Under the pieces are notes generated by a model, which was not told where the DNA came from, did not search any database, and saw nothing but the letters and a program-made list of their open reading frames with translations. Shown piece after piece: positions 9,551-19,056 of a stretch of 64,000 nt of DNA. Within the stretch, counting starts at the first letter, position 1, and each line of letters opens with the position of its first letter. Source of the stretch: Rubellimicrobium roseum (GTDB lineage Bacteria > Pseudomonadota > Alphaproteobacteria > Rhodobacterales > Rhodobacteraceae); NCBI RefSeq assembly GCF_006152145.1, contig NZ_VDFV01000019.1, forward strand, positions 1-64,000. Reading direction: 5' to 3'. Position numbers and translations under genes: made by a program.

Positions 9551-9610
9551 CGCCCAAGGTGTTGCGTGCGCCGGGGGAGGACCGTTCGGTGCTGTCAGAA
9601 ACCGTTAACC
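9551..9610 (+). repeat. 60-bp dispersed non-coding element, copy A
   Basis: It begins one base after the Pr6Pr stop codon. It contains CGCCCAAG, then ACCGTTCGGTGCTG at 9581-9594, then after exactly eight bases CGTTAACC at 9603-9610. The same blocks with identical spacing occur at 40268-40327 in the same orientation. Both copies point into non-coding DNA that ends at the 3' end of a minus-strand gene. ACCGTTCGGT is nearly palindromic and GTTAACC resembles half of a CtrA site, so a promoter or protein-binding role is possible. The remaining 9611-9870 shows no convincing gene. Confidence 0.65.
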
Positions 9611-9870
9611 TTTGTCCCGCACCCTGATCCCGCACGCATCGCCACGGGACCGCCTGCGGGACACAACTCTCCCGCTCTCGGACGACATCTTCGTGGCCCG
9701 CTCTTTGCAGGGACCCGGCCCGCGTGCCGCCGGACCATCTGGGGAACCCACCCCCCAGCCGCCGCGCGTCGAACACGTGCCCCCTGCCCGCCCGGAGTGG
9801 CGTCCGCCGGGCAGCCCCGGAGGACTGTCCCCCATGCCCCCAGATGGCGGGAAACGCTCCGACCCGCCCC

Positions 9871-9925
9871 CTTCCTCGGCCCCAGATATCCCGGGGCGAG
9901 GCGAAGCCGGGGGGCAGAGCCCCCT
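9871..9925 (-). repeat. REP-like palindromic element, copy 1
   Basis: Read on the minus strand it starts with the perfect hairpin GGGGGCTCTGCCCCC, then GGCTTCGCCTCGC, then CCCGGGATATCTGGGGCCGA. The copy at 33591-33642 is its close match on the plus strand. It begins nine bases after the stop codon of the DUF1491 gene, so besides being repetitive it may end that operon's transcript. Confidence 0.65.
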
Positions 9926-9933
9926 TGCGGCCT

Positions 9934-10272
9934 CTACTCCAGCCCCTCCTCGCCCAGAAGGTGCCGCCCCTGCCGGTCCTCGACCTCGATCACCCACAGG
10001 TCCGGGTCGTATTTCCTCTGCCGCGCGATGGCCTCGTCCACCTCGGGCTCCGCGCCCTCGGCCAGAACCATCCAGGTCCGCGCGCCGGTCATGGGATCGA
10101 AGCTCCGCTGGAACACGGTCGCCCGCCCGTCCAGCGTCGCGCATTTCACCAGCACCGCGCCCGCCGTCTCGTCGCCGCGCCGCACCACGAAGGCCGGGAT
10201 GTCCTCGACCCGGAGCCGCGCGAGGTAGGCCGCGACCCAGACCCCCGCCTTCAGCCGCGCCTCAGGCGCCAT
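9934..10272 (-). CDS. DUF1491 family protein
   Basis: A 112-residue cytoplasmic protein with the DUF1491 hallmarks RLKAGVWVAAYLARLR, IPAFVVRRGDETAGAVLVK, MTGARTWM and DPDLWVIEVED. The function of the family is unknown; in alphaproteobacteria it is regularly encoded next to era and recO. Its start overlaps the end of era by 11 bp, so it is the last gene of the lepB-rnc-era operon. A REP-like hairpin follows the stop codon. Confidence 0.88.
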   Translation of the reverse strand: MAPEARLKAGVWVAAYLARLRVEDIPAFVVRRGDETAGAVLVKCATLDGRATVFQRSFDPMTGARTWMVLAEGAEPEVDEAIARQRKYDPDLWVIEVEDRQGRHLLGEEGLE

Positions 10273-11191
10273 CGCGGAAGTCGAGCCCCATCTCGCCGTA
10301 GCGCTCCGGGTCCTCCAGCCAGTTCTCCTTGACCTTGACGGTCAGGAACAGGTGGACCTTGCGGCCCATGAACTCCTCCATCTCGGCCCGCGCCGCCTGG
10401 CCCACGGCCTTGATGGTCTCGCCGCCCTTGCCCAGCACGATGCCCCGGTGCCCCTCGCGGGCGACATAGACGATCTGGTCCACCCGCGCGCTGCCGTCCT
10501 TGCGCTCCTCCCAGGCCTCCGTCTCGACGGTCAGCTCATAGGGCAGCTCCTGATGCAGCCGCAGCGTCAGCTTCTCGCGCGTCATCTCGGCCGCGATCAT
10601 CCGCATCGGCAGGTCGGCGAGCTGGTCCTCGGGATACAGCCACGGCCCCTCGGGCAGCATCGACCCCAGCCACCGCTTCAGGTCCTCGGTCCCATAGCCC
10701 CGCTCGGCCGAGATCATGAAGGTCCGCTCGAAGGGAAAGGCCTCGTTCATCTCCCCGCTCAGCGCGAGCAGGCTCTCGGCCTTGACCCGGTCGATCTTGT
10801 TGATGGCCAGCGCCACGGGCCGCTTGCCGACCCGGTCCCGCAGGGTCGCAAGGATTGCCTTCACGCCCTCGGTCATCCCCCGGTGCGCCTCGATCAGCAG
10901 CACCACGACATCCGCGTCCGCCGCCCCGCCCCAGGCCGCCGCGACCATGGCGCGATCCAGCCGCCGCCGCGGCCGGAACAGCCCCGGCGTGTCGACGAAG
11001 ACGATCTGGCTCTGCCCCTCCATCGCCACGCCCCGGATGCGCGCCCGCGTCGTCTGCACCTTGTGGGTGACGATGGACACCTTGGCGCCGACCATCCGGT
11101 TCAGCAGCGTCGACTTGCCCGCGTTGGGCTCGCCGATCAGCGCCACGAAGCCTGCCCGCGTCGGCCCTTGCTCGTCTTCCACGTCCGTCAT
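10262..11191 (-). CDS. era: GTPase Era
   Basis: Era is an essential GTPase in 16S rRNA maturation and 30S assembly. The 309-residue protein has G1 [10 protein letters not shown]3 DTPGLF, G4 NKID and a C-terminal KH RNA-binding domain with the [11 protein letters not shown] loop (about residues 250-262). The ATG at 11191 overlaps the rnc stop as ATGA. A longer open frame upstream was rejected because it runs antiparallel-like through rnc without family similarity. It is the standard partner of rnc. Confidence 0.95.
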   Translation of the reverse strand: MTDVEDEQGPTRAGFVALIGEPNAGKSTLLNRMVGAKVSIVTHKVQTTRARIRGVAMEGQSQIVFVDTPGLFRPRRRLDRAMVAAAWGGAADADVVVLLIEAHRGMTEGVKAILATLRDRVGKRPVALAINKIDRVKAESLLALSGEMNEAFPFERTFMISAERGYGTEDLKRWLGSMLPEGPWLYPEDQLADLPMRMIAAEMTREKLTLRLHQELPYELTVETEAWEERKDGSARVDQIVYVAREGHRGIVLGKGGETIKAVGQAARAEMEEFMGRKVHLFLTVKVKENWLEDPERYGEMGLDFRDGA

Positions 11192-11862
11192 CCTTCCAAT
11201 CGTCCGAGCAGCGCCGCCGCCGCCGCATGTTCCGCCGCGCGCTTGGTCGCGCCCTCGGCCCGCTCCGTCTCGCCGGTTGCGAGCCGCGCCTCGATCACGA
11301 AGCGCGGCTGGTGGTCCGGCCCCTCGCGCCCGATCAGGACATAGTCCGGCGGCTCCATCCCGCGACCCTGCGCCCATTCCTGCAGCGCGCTCTTGGCGTC
11401 GCGCGCGTCCTGGGGCGCCGCCGCGATCCGCCCGCCCCAGAGCCGCAGGATCATCGCCCGCGCGGCCTCCAGGCCCCCGTCCAGGTAGACCGCCGCGATG
11501 ACCGCCTCCATGGCGTCCGCCAGCAGCGCCTCCTTCTTGCGCCCGCCCCCGATCATCTCCGACCGCCCGAGCTTGAGGCCGGCCCCCAGGTCCACCTCGC
11601 GCGCCACCTCGGCGCAGGTCTCGCGCCGCACCAGCGCGTTGAAGCGCGGCGCGATGCGGCCCTCGTCCGCCTCAGGGTCCGCCTCCAGCAGCGCCTCGGC
11701 CATCACGAGGCCCAGCACCCGGTCGCCCAGGAACTCCAGCCGCTGGTTGTCGCCCCCGCCCCCGCGCGAGCCGTGCGTGAGCGCCCGCAGCAGCAGCGAA
11801 GGATCGCGGAACTCGTGCCCCAGCCGCTCCGCCAAAGTCCGCACCGTGCCCGACACCTTCAC
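11188..11862 (-). CDS. rnc: Ribonuclease III
   Basis: Double-stranded RNA endonuclease that processes rRNA precursors. In the 224-residue protein the signature [13 protein letters not shown] (about residues 38-50) and a second acidic cluster in [16 protein letters not shown] supply the Mg2+ ligands; the C-terminal dsRNA-binding domain runs from [14 protein letters not shown] to [15 protein letters not shown]. The GTG at 11862 overlaps the stop of the upstream gene as GTGA and gives the usual family length. A more distal ATG would add an unrelated leader inside the preceding gene. Confidence 0.94.
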   Translation of the reverse strand: MKVSGTVRTLAERLGHEFRDPSLLLRALTHGSRGGGGDNQRLEFLGDRVLGLVMAEALLEADPEADEGRIAPRFNALVRRETCAEVAREVDLGAGLKLGRSEMIGGGRKKEALLADAMEAVIAAVYLDGGLEAARAMILRLWGGRIAAAPQDARDAKSALQEWAQGRGMEPPDYVLIGREGPDHQPRFVIEARLATGETERAEGATKRAAEHAAAAALLGRLEG

Positions 11863-12917
11863 CGCACCACCTCGCCCAGGCGGCCCGGCCGCCATCCCCG
11901 CGGGTCCCAGGGCCAGCGCGCCTCGGACGACGCCAGCACCATGTCCACCCGTCCGATCACCCGTTCCACCGCCACGAATCCCGTTCCCCCCACCGTCACC
12001 GCCAGCCGGCTGTCGCCGCCCGCGTCGCGGTGGTCGCCCAGCACATACAGGAAGCCCTCAGGGACCGCGACCTCCTCCGCCCGGTCCAGGGGCCGCGCCC
12101 CGGCGTCCAGCACGTCATAGGCCGTGCCGTCGGGCAGCACCTCCCGCAAGCGCCGCGTCAGGCAGGCGGCCCCCAGGCCCACGGCGCCGTTGCCGCAGAT
12201 CGGCATGACGCCTTCGGGACCCTGCCGACCGAAGGTCTCGGACAGGAAGCCCGCGTCGGCGCGGGTCGCGGCCACCCCGCCGATCACCGGCAGCCCGCCC
12301 TCGACGGCCACCCGCTCGCCCCCCAGCGCGATCACCCGGCCGAAGCGGGGCGCGGTCTCCTCCCCGACCCGGAAGGCCACCACATCGCCCCGCGCCACCG
12401 CCAGCGGCCCCCGCCGCACCAGCACCAGATCCCCCGGCAGCAGCGCGGGCTTCATCGCCTGGGTCCGCACCGGCGCGGCCGTCCAGACCAGGCTTCCGGC
12501 CAGCACCAGCGCGAGCATCCCCGCGACCCCCATCCCGAGCAGCCGCCACTGGCTGTCGGTGCGCCGCCGCCGCTGCGACGAGGGCATCGCGACCAGCACC
12601 GCGAGCAGCGCCCAGCGCGCCCAGGGCAGCGCCAGGCCCCAAGCCCACCAGCCACGCCATCCCATGTCGTTGAGCCGCCGCAGCACGTGCCCCATCGCGG
12701 GCACCGCGAAGACCACGAGCGGCAGCGCCGCCATGGCCTCGTGCCACCGCGTCCAGCCCTCGAACCGCAGGGGCCCCAGCCGCCAGAGCGCCCAGAGCCC
12801 GCCGAGGACCAGCAGGAGGGCCGCGAAGGCCGGCCCCCCGGTGCGCCCCGTCCAGTCGAGGCCGTCGCGAAGGAAACGGGAGGGCGAAAGCGGCTGGATC
12901 AGGGGCCGACCGGCCAT
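11859..12917 (-). CDS. DUF805-like/signal peptidase I-like fusion lacking catalytic residues
   Basis: A 352-residue membrane protein directly behind lepB (5-bp gap). Residues about 30-110 hold three hydrophobic segments with [12 protein letters not shown] (80-91), the DUF805 signature. A further helix (about 127-148) leads into a signal-peptidase I fold: [13 protein letters not shown] (151-163), GDVVAFR (177-183), [13 protein letters not shown] (191-203) and [11 protein letters not shown] (294-304). In active enzymes the first box is SGSM-P and the second contains the general-base lysine; here the serine position is Ala154 and the lysine position Gly193. Protease activity is therefore unlikely. 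It could scaffold LepB or handle substrates without cleaving. It is coupled to rnc by GTGA. Confidence 0.82.
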   Translation of the reverse strand: MAGRPLIQPLSPSRFLRDGLDWTGRTGGPAFAALLLVLGGLWALWRLGPLRFEGWTRWHEAMAALPLVVFAVPAMGHVLRRLNDMGWRGWWAWGLALPWARWALLAVLVAMPSSQRRRRTDSQWRLLGMGVAGMLALVLAGSLVWTAAPVRTQAMKPALLPGDLVLVRRGPLAVARGDVVAFRVGEETAPRFGRVIALGGERVAVEGGLPVIGGVAATRADAGFLSETFGRQGPEGVMPICGNGAVGLGAACLTRRLREVLPDGTAYDVLDAGARPLDRAEEVAVPEGFLYVLGDHRDAGGDSRLAVTVGGTGFVAVERVIGRVDMVLASSEARWPWDPRGWRPGRLGEVVR

Positions 12918-12922
12918 GGCCC

Positions 12923-13789
12923 TCAGTCGATGCCGACGAAGAAGCGGTCGGGCCGCCAGGTCCAGAAGGCCAGCATCGACCGCCCGGCGGACGAGAACAT
13001 CACCCGGTCGGCCCGGCCCACGAGGTTCTCGAAGGGCACGAAGCCCACGCCCCGCGCCGATTGCGGAAAGCGTGAATCCGTCGAGTTGTCGCGGTTGTCG
13101 CCCATGAAGAAGAAATGCCCCTCGGGCACGGTGAAGACGCCCGTGTCGTCCTGCGGCAGGTCGGCGATGTTGAGGATGCTGTGGCTCACCCCGCCCGGCA
13201 GCGTCTCGCGGTAGCGCTCGGACACGCAGTCGCCGCCCTCGGGCTGCGCGCCGTCCCGGCAGGACGGATACTGCCCCTGCGGGCCCTGCGGCTCGTAGGC
13301 CTCGACGAACTCGCCCGCGGGCTCCACCTGCACCGGCTCGCCGTTGAGGTGGAGAAGGCCGTCCTTCATCTGGACCTGGTCGCCCGGCAGGCCGATCAGC
13401 CGTTTGATGAAGTCCTGCCCCGTCACCGGATGGCGGAACACCACCACGTCGCCCCGCTCGGGCATCTCGCCCCAGATGCGCGTGTTGTCGCCGTCCATCC
13501 AGCCGCAGATGTCGTCGGCGCCCACGTCGAGCCCGATGACCCCCAGCGGGATCGAGGGACAGGACGCGTAGGAATAGCCATAGGCCATCTTGTTGACGAA
13601 CAGGAAGTCGCCAATCAGCAGGGTGTCCTTCATCGACCCCGAGGGGATCCAGAAGGGCTGGAAGAACAGGCTGCGGAACACCCCCGCGATCAGCAGGGCC
13701 CAGAAGACCGTCTTGACGGTCTCCCACACGCTCGCCGCGAAGCCGCGGTCTTCCTCCGCCGTCTCCCGGCGGTCCCGTCCGAATGCCAT
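12923..13789 (-). CDS. lepB: Signal peptidase I
   Basis: Inner-membrane serine protease that removes signal peptides from exported proteins. The 288-residue protein has one N-terminal membrane helix (about 22-40), box B IPSGSMKDTL with the nucleophilic serine, box C-D GDVVVFRHP and DFIKRLIGLPGD with the general-base lysine, and box E GDNRDNSTDSR. All catalytic residues are present. The ATG at 13789 follows a GGGAG site. It heads the lepB, lepB-like, rnc, era, DUF1491 group and follows acpS at 85 bp. Confidence 0.95.
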   Translation of the reverse strand: MAFGRDRRETAEEDRGFAASVWETVKTVFWALLIAGVFRSLFFQPFWIPSGSMKDTLLIGDFLFVNKMAYGYSYASCPSIPLGVIGLDVGADDICGWMDGDNTRIWGEMPERGDVVVFRHPVTGQDFIKRLIGLPGDQVQMKDGLLHLNGEPVQVEPAGEFVEAYEPQGPQGQYPSCRDGAQPEGGDCVSERYRETLPGGVSHSILNIADLPQDDTGVFTVPEGHFFFMGDNRDNSTDSRFPQSARGVGFVPFENLVGRADRVMFSSAGRSMLAFWTWRPDRFFVGID

Positions 13790-13874
13790 CTGCGTCTCCC
13801 GCAAGCCGTGGGTGTCCTGACGCCCCGGCCCCCTCAAGTCAACCCGCGCATCGCCGCAGGATCCCGCGGCCCCA

Positions 13875-14282
13875 TCACGAGGGCGCCAGCGGACGCGCCT
13901 CGATCACCACGAAGGCCTGCGCCCAGGGGTGGTCGTCGGTCAGCGTGACATGGACCACCGCCTCGTGGCCGGGAGGCGTCATCTCCGCCAGCCGCTGGGC
14001 CGCCCAGCCCGTCAGGCGCATCACCGGCTGCCCGGTCGGCAGGTTCGACACCGCCATGTCGCGCCATGCGATGCCCATCCGCAGCCCCGTGCCCAGCGCC
14101 TTGGAGCAGGCCTCCTTGGCCGCCCAGCGCTTGGCCAGCGTCGCCGCTTCGTGCGGGCGCGAACGGGCCTTGCCCAGTTCGGTCTCGGTGAAGACGCGGT
14201 CGCGGAAGCGGTCACCGAAGCGGGCGAGCGTGCCGGCGATCCGGTCGATGTTGCACAGGTCGGTGCCGATGCCGAGGATCAT
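13875..14282 (-). CDS. acpS: Holo-[acyl-carrier-protein] synthase
   Basis: Transfers 4'-phosphopantetheine from CoA to apo-ACP. The 135-residue protein begins [15 protein letters not shown], with the Mg2+-binding Asp, and contains FTETELGKA and [15 protein letters not shown], both diagnostic of AcpS. The ATG at 14282 fits the family start; an upstream in-frame extension is Arg-rich and unlike AcpS. It stands between a secreted hypothetical protein and lepB, as is common in Rhodobacterales. Confidence 0.94.
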   Translation of the reverse strand: MILGIGTDLCNIDRIAGTLARFGDRFRDRVFTETELGKARSRPHEAATLAKRWAAKEACSKALGTGLRMGIAWRDMAVSNLPTGQPVMRLTGWAAQRLAEMTPPGHEAVVHVTLTDDHPWAQAFVVIEARPLAPS

Positions 14283-14454
14283 GCGATCCCCGGCGGGCAG
14301 GCCTCGGGCGGGGCGGACGGATGAAGGGTCATGCCTCGTTCCTAGCGCATCGCCCCCCGTCTGACGAGGGGCGGACGGGTCGGCGTCGAACCCGCCCGGC
14401 CGGGCGGGGATGGGCCGCCGGGCCCGGGAAGCCCGCGGGCGACGGGCCACCCGG

Positions 14455-14928
14455 CTAGGGCGCCTCCAGCGCCGCCGCCAGCGCGTCGTCCCGCACCCCG
14501 AAGGTGAGCGAGAGCGCCCGCTCCTCAAGGGCCGTCGACTCGGGGATGAAGCCCAGCGAGGGGATGGTGACCGTGAGCGTGGCGGTTTCCGGGTTCTCCT
14601 CCACCTCCAGCCCCGCGAGGTCGAGCCCGGCGAAGCCCAGCCCCCCTTCCGTCACGATCCGGCAGCGCGGGACCGGAGGCTCGGGCCGCGCTTCCTCGGG
14701 ATCGGGGGGCGGCAGCGTCAGCACCAAAAGCCGCACCCCCTCCTCGCCTTCGGCGTGGAGCAGCGCCAGCCGGATCGCCCCCGCGCCCAGCGACGCGCTG
14801 GTCTCCTCCCAGGGCTCCACGAGCGCGGTCACGGGCGGCGTCTCGCCGCAGTCCGCCACCTCCTGGGCCAGGGCGGGTCCGGCCAGCAGAGCGAGGCCCA
14901 GCAGTCCCGTCCGACGCGATGCCGCCAT
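14455..14928 (-). CDS. Hypothetical secreted protein
   Basis: A 157-residue protein with a Sec signal peptide ([22 protein letters not shown]; predicted cleavage after ALA at about residue 21) and a mature domain with two cysteines (about 27 and 88) that could form a disulfide. No named domain was recognised. It lies between pdxJ and acpS on the same strand, 60 bp after pdxJ and 172 bp before acpS. The function is unknown; the location suggests a periplasmic protein. Confidence 0.7.
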   Translation of the reverse strand: MAASRRTGLLGLALLAGPALAQEVADCGETPPVTALVEPWEETSASLGAGAIRLALLHAEGEEGVRLLVLTLPPPDPEEARPEPPVPRCRIVTEGGLGFAGLDLAGLEVEENPETATLTVTIPSLGFIPESTALEERALSLTFGVRDDALAAALEAP

Positions 14929-14988
14929 GAGCCGCCCTCCCCCAGACCGTCCATCGGGGAAACGGCCGGCGCGGGGCGGCGTTCCGCC

Positions 14989-15738
14989 TCAGGGCGTCTC
15001 GCGCGCGGCGTCCATCCGGCGGCGCATCTCGGCGATGGCGGGGGCCAGGCCCTGCATGATCGCCTCGCCGATCAGGAAATGCCCGATGTTCAGCTCCCGG
15101 ATCACCGGGATGGCCGCGACGGGCGCCACCGTCTCGTAGGTGAGCCCGTGCCCGGCATGGACCTCGAGTCCCAGTGCGTGGGCCAGCGCCGCCGCGTCCC
15201 GGACGCGGGCCAGTTCCGCGTCGCGTTCCTCGGGGCGTCCCTCGTGATGGGCGTCGCAGTAGGCGCCCGTATGGATCTCGATCACGGCGGCGCCCACGCG
15301 GGCGGCGGCCTCGACCTGCCGGGGATCGGCCCCGATGAAGAGCGACACGCGCGAGCCCCTTTCGCGCAGGGGAGCGATGAACGCGGCCACCCGCGCCTCG
15401 TCCCGCGCCACGTCGAGGCCCCCTTCGGTCGTGCGCTCCTCGCGCCGCTCGGGGACCACGCAGATGGCGTGCGGCCCGTGACGCAGCGCGATGGCCTGCA
15501 TCTCCTCGGTCATGGCCATCTCGAAGTTCAGGGGCTTCGTCAGCGCCTCCACCAGCCGCTCGATGTCGCGGTCCGAGATGTGGCGCCGGTCCTCGCGCAG
15601 GTGGGCGGTGATGCCGTCGGCGCCGGCGGCTTCCGCGATCAGGGCCGCGCGCACCGGGTCGGGAAAGGCCGTCCCCCGCGCGTTCCGCACCGTCGCCACA
15701 TGGTCGATGTTGACCCCGAGCCTCAGCCGCTCCGCCAT
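14989..15738 (-). CDS. pdxJ: Pyridoxine 5'-phosphate synthase
   Basis: Condenses 1-deoxyxylulose 5-phosphate with 3-amino-2-oxopropyl phosphate to give pyridoxine 5'-phosphate. The 249-residue TIM barrel shows [16 protein letters not shown] at the N-terminus, [14 protein letters not shown], the catalytic-Glu strand [19 protein letters not shown], and the C-terminal [16 protein letters not shown] phosphate-binding loop. The start at 15738 was taken because the family begins close to LRLGVNIDH. The gene precedes acpS, as in many proteobacteria. Confidence 0.95.
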   Translation of the reverse strand: MAERLRLGVNIDHVATVRNARGTAFPDPVRAALIAEAAGADGITAHLREDRRHISDRDIERLVEALTKPLNFEMAMTEEMQAIALRHGPHAICVVPERREERTTEGGLDVARDEARVAAFIAPLRERGSRVSLFIGADPRQVEAAARVGAAVIEIHTGAYCDAHHEGRPEERDAELARVRDAAALAHALGLEVHAGHGLTYETVAPVAAIPVIRELNIGHFLIGEAIMQGLAPAIAEMRRRMDAARETP

Positions 15739-15766
15739 GTCCCCCTCCGTCCTGACGGGCGGCACC

Positions 15767-16411
15767 CTACCGATCCGCGGGCCCGGCGCCAGAGGGCTTG
15801 CGAAGCTGCGCGAGCTTCTCCTCCAGCGCCTTGCGCCGCGCCGCCTGGTAGGCCCGCACGAGCGGCACGGTGAGCCAGTAGGAGACCAGCGACGCCGGAA
15901 GGCCGGTGAGAAGCCCGCCCACCCAGTAGGGCACGAAGACGTCCCGGAAGAAGACCCGCAGCCCCGCCCAGTCCATGGTGTCGCGGGTGAACACGGCCCG
16001 GACGTTGTGCCACAGGTCCCACCCCGCCTCGCTGAACAGGTGGCCCAGCTCGCGCAGCAGCCCCTCGTCGGGCTGCATCCCCAGCACCCAGTAGCCCAGC
16101 CAGACGGCCGCGACGCTGATGGGCACGAGCGTGAGGAAGTTGTTGACGAAGGTGCCGATCACCGAGGCCAGGTAGTTGCCCCGGATCACCCGGGCGATGA
16201 GCAGCCCCCCCAGGATGTGGAATCCGTAAAGCGGCGTGAAGCTGATGAGCACGCCCGCCGCCACGCCCCGCCCGATCTTCTCGGGGCTGTCGGGCAGGCG
16301 GCGCAGGCGGTGCTTGATGTATTCGATGGCGCGCGCGTAGCCGCCGCGCGGGTAGACCGCCTCGGCCGCCATGCGCCACGGGGTGCGCCGGTCGCGCCGC
16401 CGGAAGACCAT
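15767..16411 (-). CDS. DUF2062 domain-containing membrane protein
   Basis: A 214-residue protein whose segment [24 protein letters not shown], followed by [20 protein letters not shown], matches the DUF2062 family of small membrane proteins of unknown role. Three or four hydrophobic helices are visible (about 47-70, 80-115 and 165-190). The gene starts one base after the stop of the rsh gene and ends 28 bp before pdxJ, so it is probably cotranscribed with both. Confidence 0.85.
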   Translation of the reverse strand: MVFRRRDRRTPWRMAAEAVYPRGGYARAIEYIKHRLRRLPDSPEKIGRGVAAGVLISFTPLYGFHILGGLLIARVIRGNYLASVIGTFVNNFLTLVPISVAAVWLGYWVLGMQPDEGLLRELGHLFSEAGWDLWHNVRAVFTRDTMDWAGLRVFFRDVFVPYWVGGLLTGLPASLVSYWLTVPLVRAYQAARRKALEEKLAQLRKPSGAGPADR

Positions 16412-16412
16412 C

Positions 16413-18593
16413 TCACCCGCGCGGGGGCGTCACCGTCGCCCGCCGGGGATCGCGGTGACGGGCCACCGAGGAGACGCTGCTCTCGGCGTCGAGCGCGGTC
16501 ATGACCCGGTGCAGGTGCTCGGCGTTGCGCAGGTCCACGTCGACCAGCAGACGGTAGTAGTCGGGCTTGCGGTCGGTGAACTGGAGGTCCGAGATGTTGG
16601 CCGACTGCTCGCCGATCAGGGTGCAGATGCGCCCCAGCACGCCCGGCCCGTTGGAGATGGTCAGCTCCAGGGTCACCGTGTTGACGGGGCGGTGGTTGCC
16701 CTCCTGCCAGTGAAGGTCGAGCCAGCGGTCGGGCTGCTCCTCGTAGTCCACCAGCGCCGGGCAGTCGATCGCATGGACCACCACGCCCTGCCCGCGATGG
16801 GTGATGCCCACGATCCGCTCGCCCGGCACGGGCTGGCAGCACAGCGCCCGGCGGTAGGCCTGCCCGGGCGCCACGCCCACGACGGCCTTCCGCTCGTCCA
16901 CCTCCTCGCCCGCGCGCTGCGCGAGGTCGGGATAGAGCACCCGCACCACCTCCCGCGCGGTCAGCTCCGCGCTGCCGAGCCGTGCGAGGAGGTCCTCCTC
17001 GCCGTCGAGCCCCAGCGCCTTGGCGGCGGTGCGCAGCGCCTTGTCGGTCGCCTTCTTGCCCACGTTCTCGAAGGCCACGCGCGCCAGCTCGGCCCCGAGC
17101 TTGATGAACCGCTCGCGGTCCTCCTCGCGCAGCGCGCGGCGGATGGCGCTCTTGGCGCGGCCCGTGACGGCGATGCCGATCCAGGTGGCCTGCGGCGTCT
17201 GGCCCTCGGCGGTGATGATCTCGACCATCTGCCCGTTCTTGAGCCGCGAATAGAGCGGCACCCGCACCCCGTCGACCTTGGCGCCCACGCAGGCGTGGCC
17301 GATCCGGGTGTGGATGGCATAGGCGAAGTCGATCGGCGTGGCGCCCCGCGGCAGCGGGATGACGTGCCCCTTCGGCGTGAAGCAGAAGACCTGGTCCTGG
17401 TACATCTCGAGCTTCACGGCCTCGAGGAACTCGTCGTGATCCTCGCCGCCCTCGAAGCGCTCAGTCATCTGCGCGATCCAGCGCACGGGGTCGACGGCGA
17501 AGCGGTTCTCGCTCCTCACGCCGTCCTTGTATGACCAGTGGGCCGCCACGCCCGACTCGGCCACCTCGTGCATCTCCTGGGTGCGGACCTGGATCTCGAC
17601 CTGCTTGCCGTCTCGCCCCGACACCGTCGTGTGGATGGAGCGGTAGCCGTTCGACTTGGGCTGGCTGATGTAGTCCTTGAAGCGCCCCGGCACCGCGCGC
17701 CAGCGCTGGTGGACGACGCCCAGGATGCGGTAGCAATCGGGGGCCGCGCCGCAGATGATGCGGAATCCGTAGATGTCCGACAGCCGCGAAAAGGCCTGGT
17801 CCTTGGTCTGGAGCTTGCGCCAGATCGAATAGGGCTTCTTGGCGCGCCCCGTGACCTCGGCCTCGATCCCCTCGCGCCGCAGGACCTCGCGGATGTCCTC
17901 CACGATCTTCTTGATGACGGTGTCGGTTTCGTCCTGAAGGGTCAGGAAGCGGCGGATCACCGACTGCCGCGCCTCGGGCATCAGGACCTTGAAGCTCAGG
18001 TCCTCCAGCTCCTCGCGCATCCACTGCATCCCCATGCGTCCGGCCAGGGGGGCGTAAATGTCCATGGTCTCGCGGGCCTTCTGGGCCTGCTTCTCGGATT
18101 TCATGGACCGGATCGTGCGCATGTTGTGCAGCCGGTCCGCGAGCTTGACGAGCGTCACCCGCAGGTCGCGCGAGGTCGCCATGAAGAGCTTGCGGAAGTT
18201 CTCGGCCTGCCGGGTCTCGTCCGACCGGATCTGCATCTTGGTCAGGTTCGTGACGCCCTCGACCAGCTCGGCGATCTCGGGGCCGAACTCGCGCTCGAGC
18301 TGCGCGTAGGAGGCCTTGGTGTCCTCCAGCGTGTCGTGCAGCAGCGCCGTGACGATGGTCGCGTCGTCCATCCGCTGGTCGGCCAGGATGCGCGCCACGG
18401 CGACCGGATGGGTGAAGTAGGGCTCCCCGCTCTTGCGGAGCTGCCCATCGTGCATCCGATCGCCAAAGGCCCAGGCCTTGCGGATCAGCGCCTCGTTCGA
18501 ACGGGGGTTGTAGCCGCGCACGAGCGCCACGAGGTCGTCGGGCGTGGCGGCGAGCGCCGCGCCCGGGATCGTCGCCATGGCCTGGTCCTGCAT
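16413..18593 (-). CDS. rsh: Bifunctional (p)ppGpp synthetase/hydrolase
   Basis: A long RelA/SpoT homologue (726 residues) that makes and degrades (p)ppGpp. The hydrolase HD domain carries H62 in YFTHPVAVA and H86-D87 in LLHDTLEDT. The synthetase domain has YKDYISQPKSNGYRSIHTTV-type segments near residue 300. TGS (FCFTPKGHVIPLPRGATPID) and a C-terminal ACT domain (ELTISNGPGVLGRICTLIG) follow. Hydrolase residues look intact, so it is probably bifunctional, as expected if it is the genome's only long RSH. It follows rpoZ at 38 bp. Confidence 0.95.
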   Translation of the reverse strand: MQDQAMATIPGAALAATPDDLVALVRGYNPRSNEALIRKAWAFGDRMHDGQLRKSGEPYFTHPVAVARILADQRMDDATIVTALLHDTLEDTKASYAQLEREFGPEIAELVEGVTNLTKMQIRSDETRQAENFRKLFMATSRDLRVTLVKLADRLHNMRTIRSMKSEKQAQKARETMDIYAPLAGRMGMQWMREELEDLSFKVLMPEARQSVIRRFLTLQDETDTVIKKIVEDIREVLRREGIEAEVTGRAKKPYSIWRKLQTKDQAFSRLSDIYGFRIICGAAPDCYRILGVVHQRWRAVPGRFKDYISQPKSNGYRSIHTTVSGRDGKQVEIQVRTQEMHEVAESGVAAHWSYKDGVRSENRFAVDPVRWIAQMTERFEGGEDHDEFLEAVKLEMYQDQVFCFTPKGHVIPLPRGATPIDFAYAIHTRIGHACVGAKVDGVRVPLYSRLKNGQMVEIITAEGQTPQATWIGIAVTGRAKSAIRRALREEDRERFIKLGAELARVAFENVGKKATDKALRTAAKALGLDGEEDLLARLGSAELTAREVVRVLYPDLAQRAGEEVDERKAVVGVAPGQAYRRALCCQPVPGERIVGITHRGQGVVVHAIDCPALVDYEEQPDRWLDLHWQEGNHRPVNTVTLELTISNGPGVLGRICTLIGEQSANISDLQFTDRKPDYYRLLVDVDLRNAEHLHRVMTALDAESSVSSVARHRDPRRATVTPPRG

Positions 18594-18631
18594 GTCGTCC
18601 CCCCGTCGCGGTCCGGCAGGCGGACCTCGCC

Positions 18632-18985
18632 TCAGCGCTGCCCCTGCGCCTCCATGAGGGCACGCAGCATCCGCTCCTCGCTCATGTCGTCCTGGGCCGG
18701 GCGGTCCATCTCGGCACCCATGAGGAGCGCCATGGCGTCCTCCTCGGGCTCGTCGACCTCGATCTGCGTCTGGTTCGCGGCGATCATCCGCTCCCGCAGG
18801 TCCTCGGCCTGCTGGGTCTCTTCCGCGATCTCGCGTAGCGCCACGACCGGGTTCTTGTCGTTGTCGCGGGTCAGCGTCAGCGGCGCGCCCGAAGCCAGTT
18901 CGCGCGCGCGGTGGGCGGCGAGCATGACGAGCTCGAAGCGGTTGGGAACCTTGTCGACGCAGTCCTCGACGGTCACGCGGGCCAT
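18632..18985 (-). CDS. rpoZ: DNA-directed RNA polymerase omega subunit
   Basis: A 117-residue omega subunit, which promotes RNA polymerase assembly and in some proteobacteria forms part of a ppGpp site. The N-terminus [13 protein letters not shown], then [19 protein letters not shown] and [12 protein letters not shown], are diagnostic; the C-terminal acidic tail (about 70-117) is longer than in E. coli. The ATG at 18985 was preferred over a GTG two codons upstream because GGGAG sits at the right distance. It lies directly upstream of the (p)ppGpp synthetase gene. Confidence 0.94.
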   Translation of the reverse strand: MARVTVEDCVDKVPNRFELVMLAAHRARELASGAPLTLTRDNDKNPVVALREIAEETQQAEDLRERMIAANQTQIEVDEPEEDAMALLMGAEMDRPAQDDMSEERMLRALMEAQGQR

Positions 18986-19056
18986 GGGCACACTCCCGGA
19001 ATAGCGATGGGGCCGGGCGCGCGGAATCGTCCGGCCACCCGACCTCGGAAGACCCC

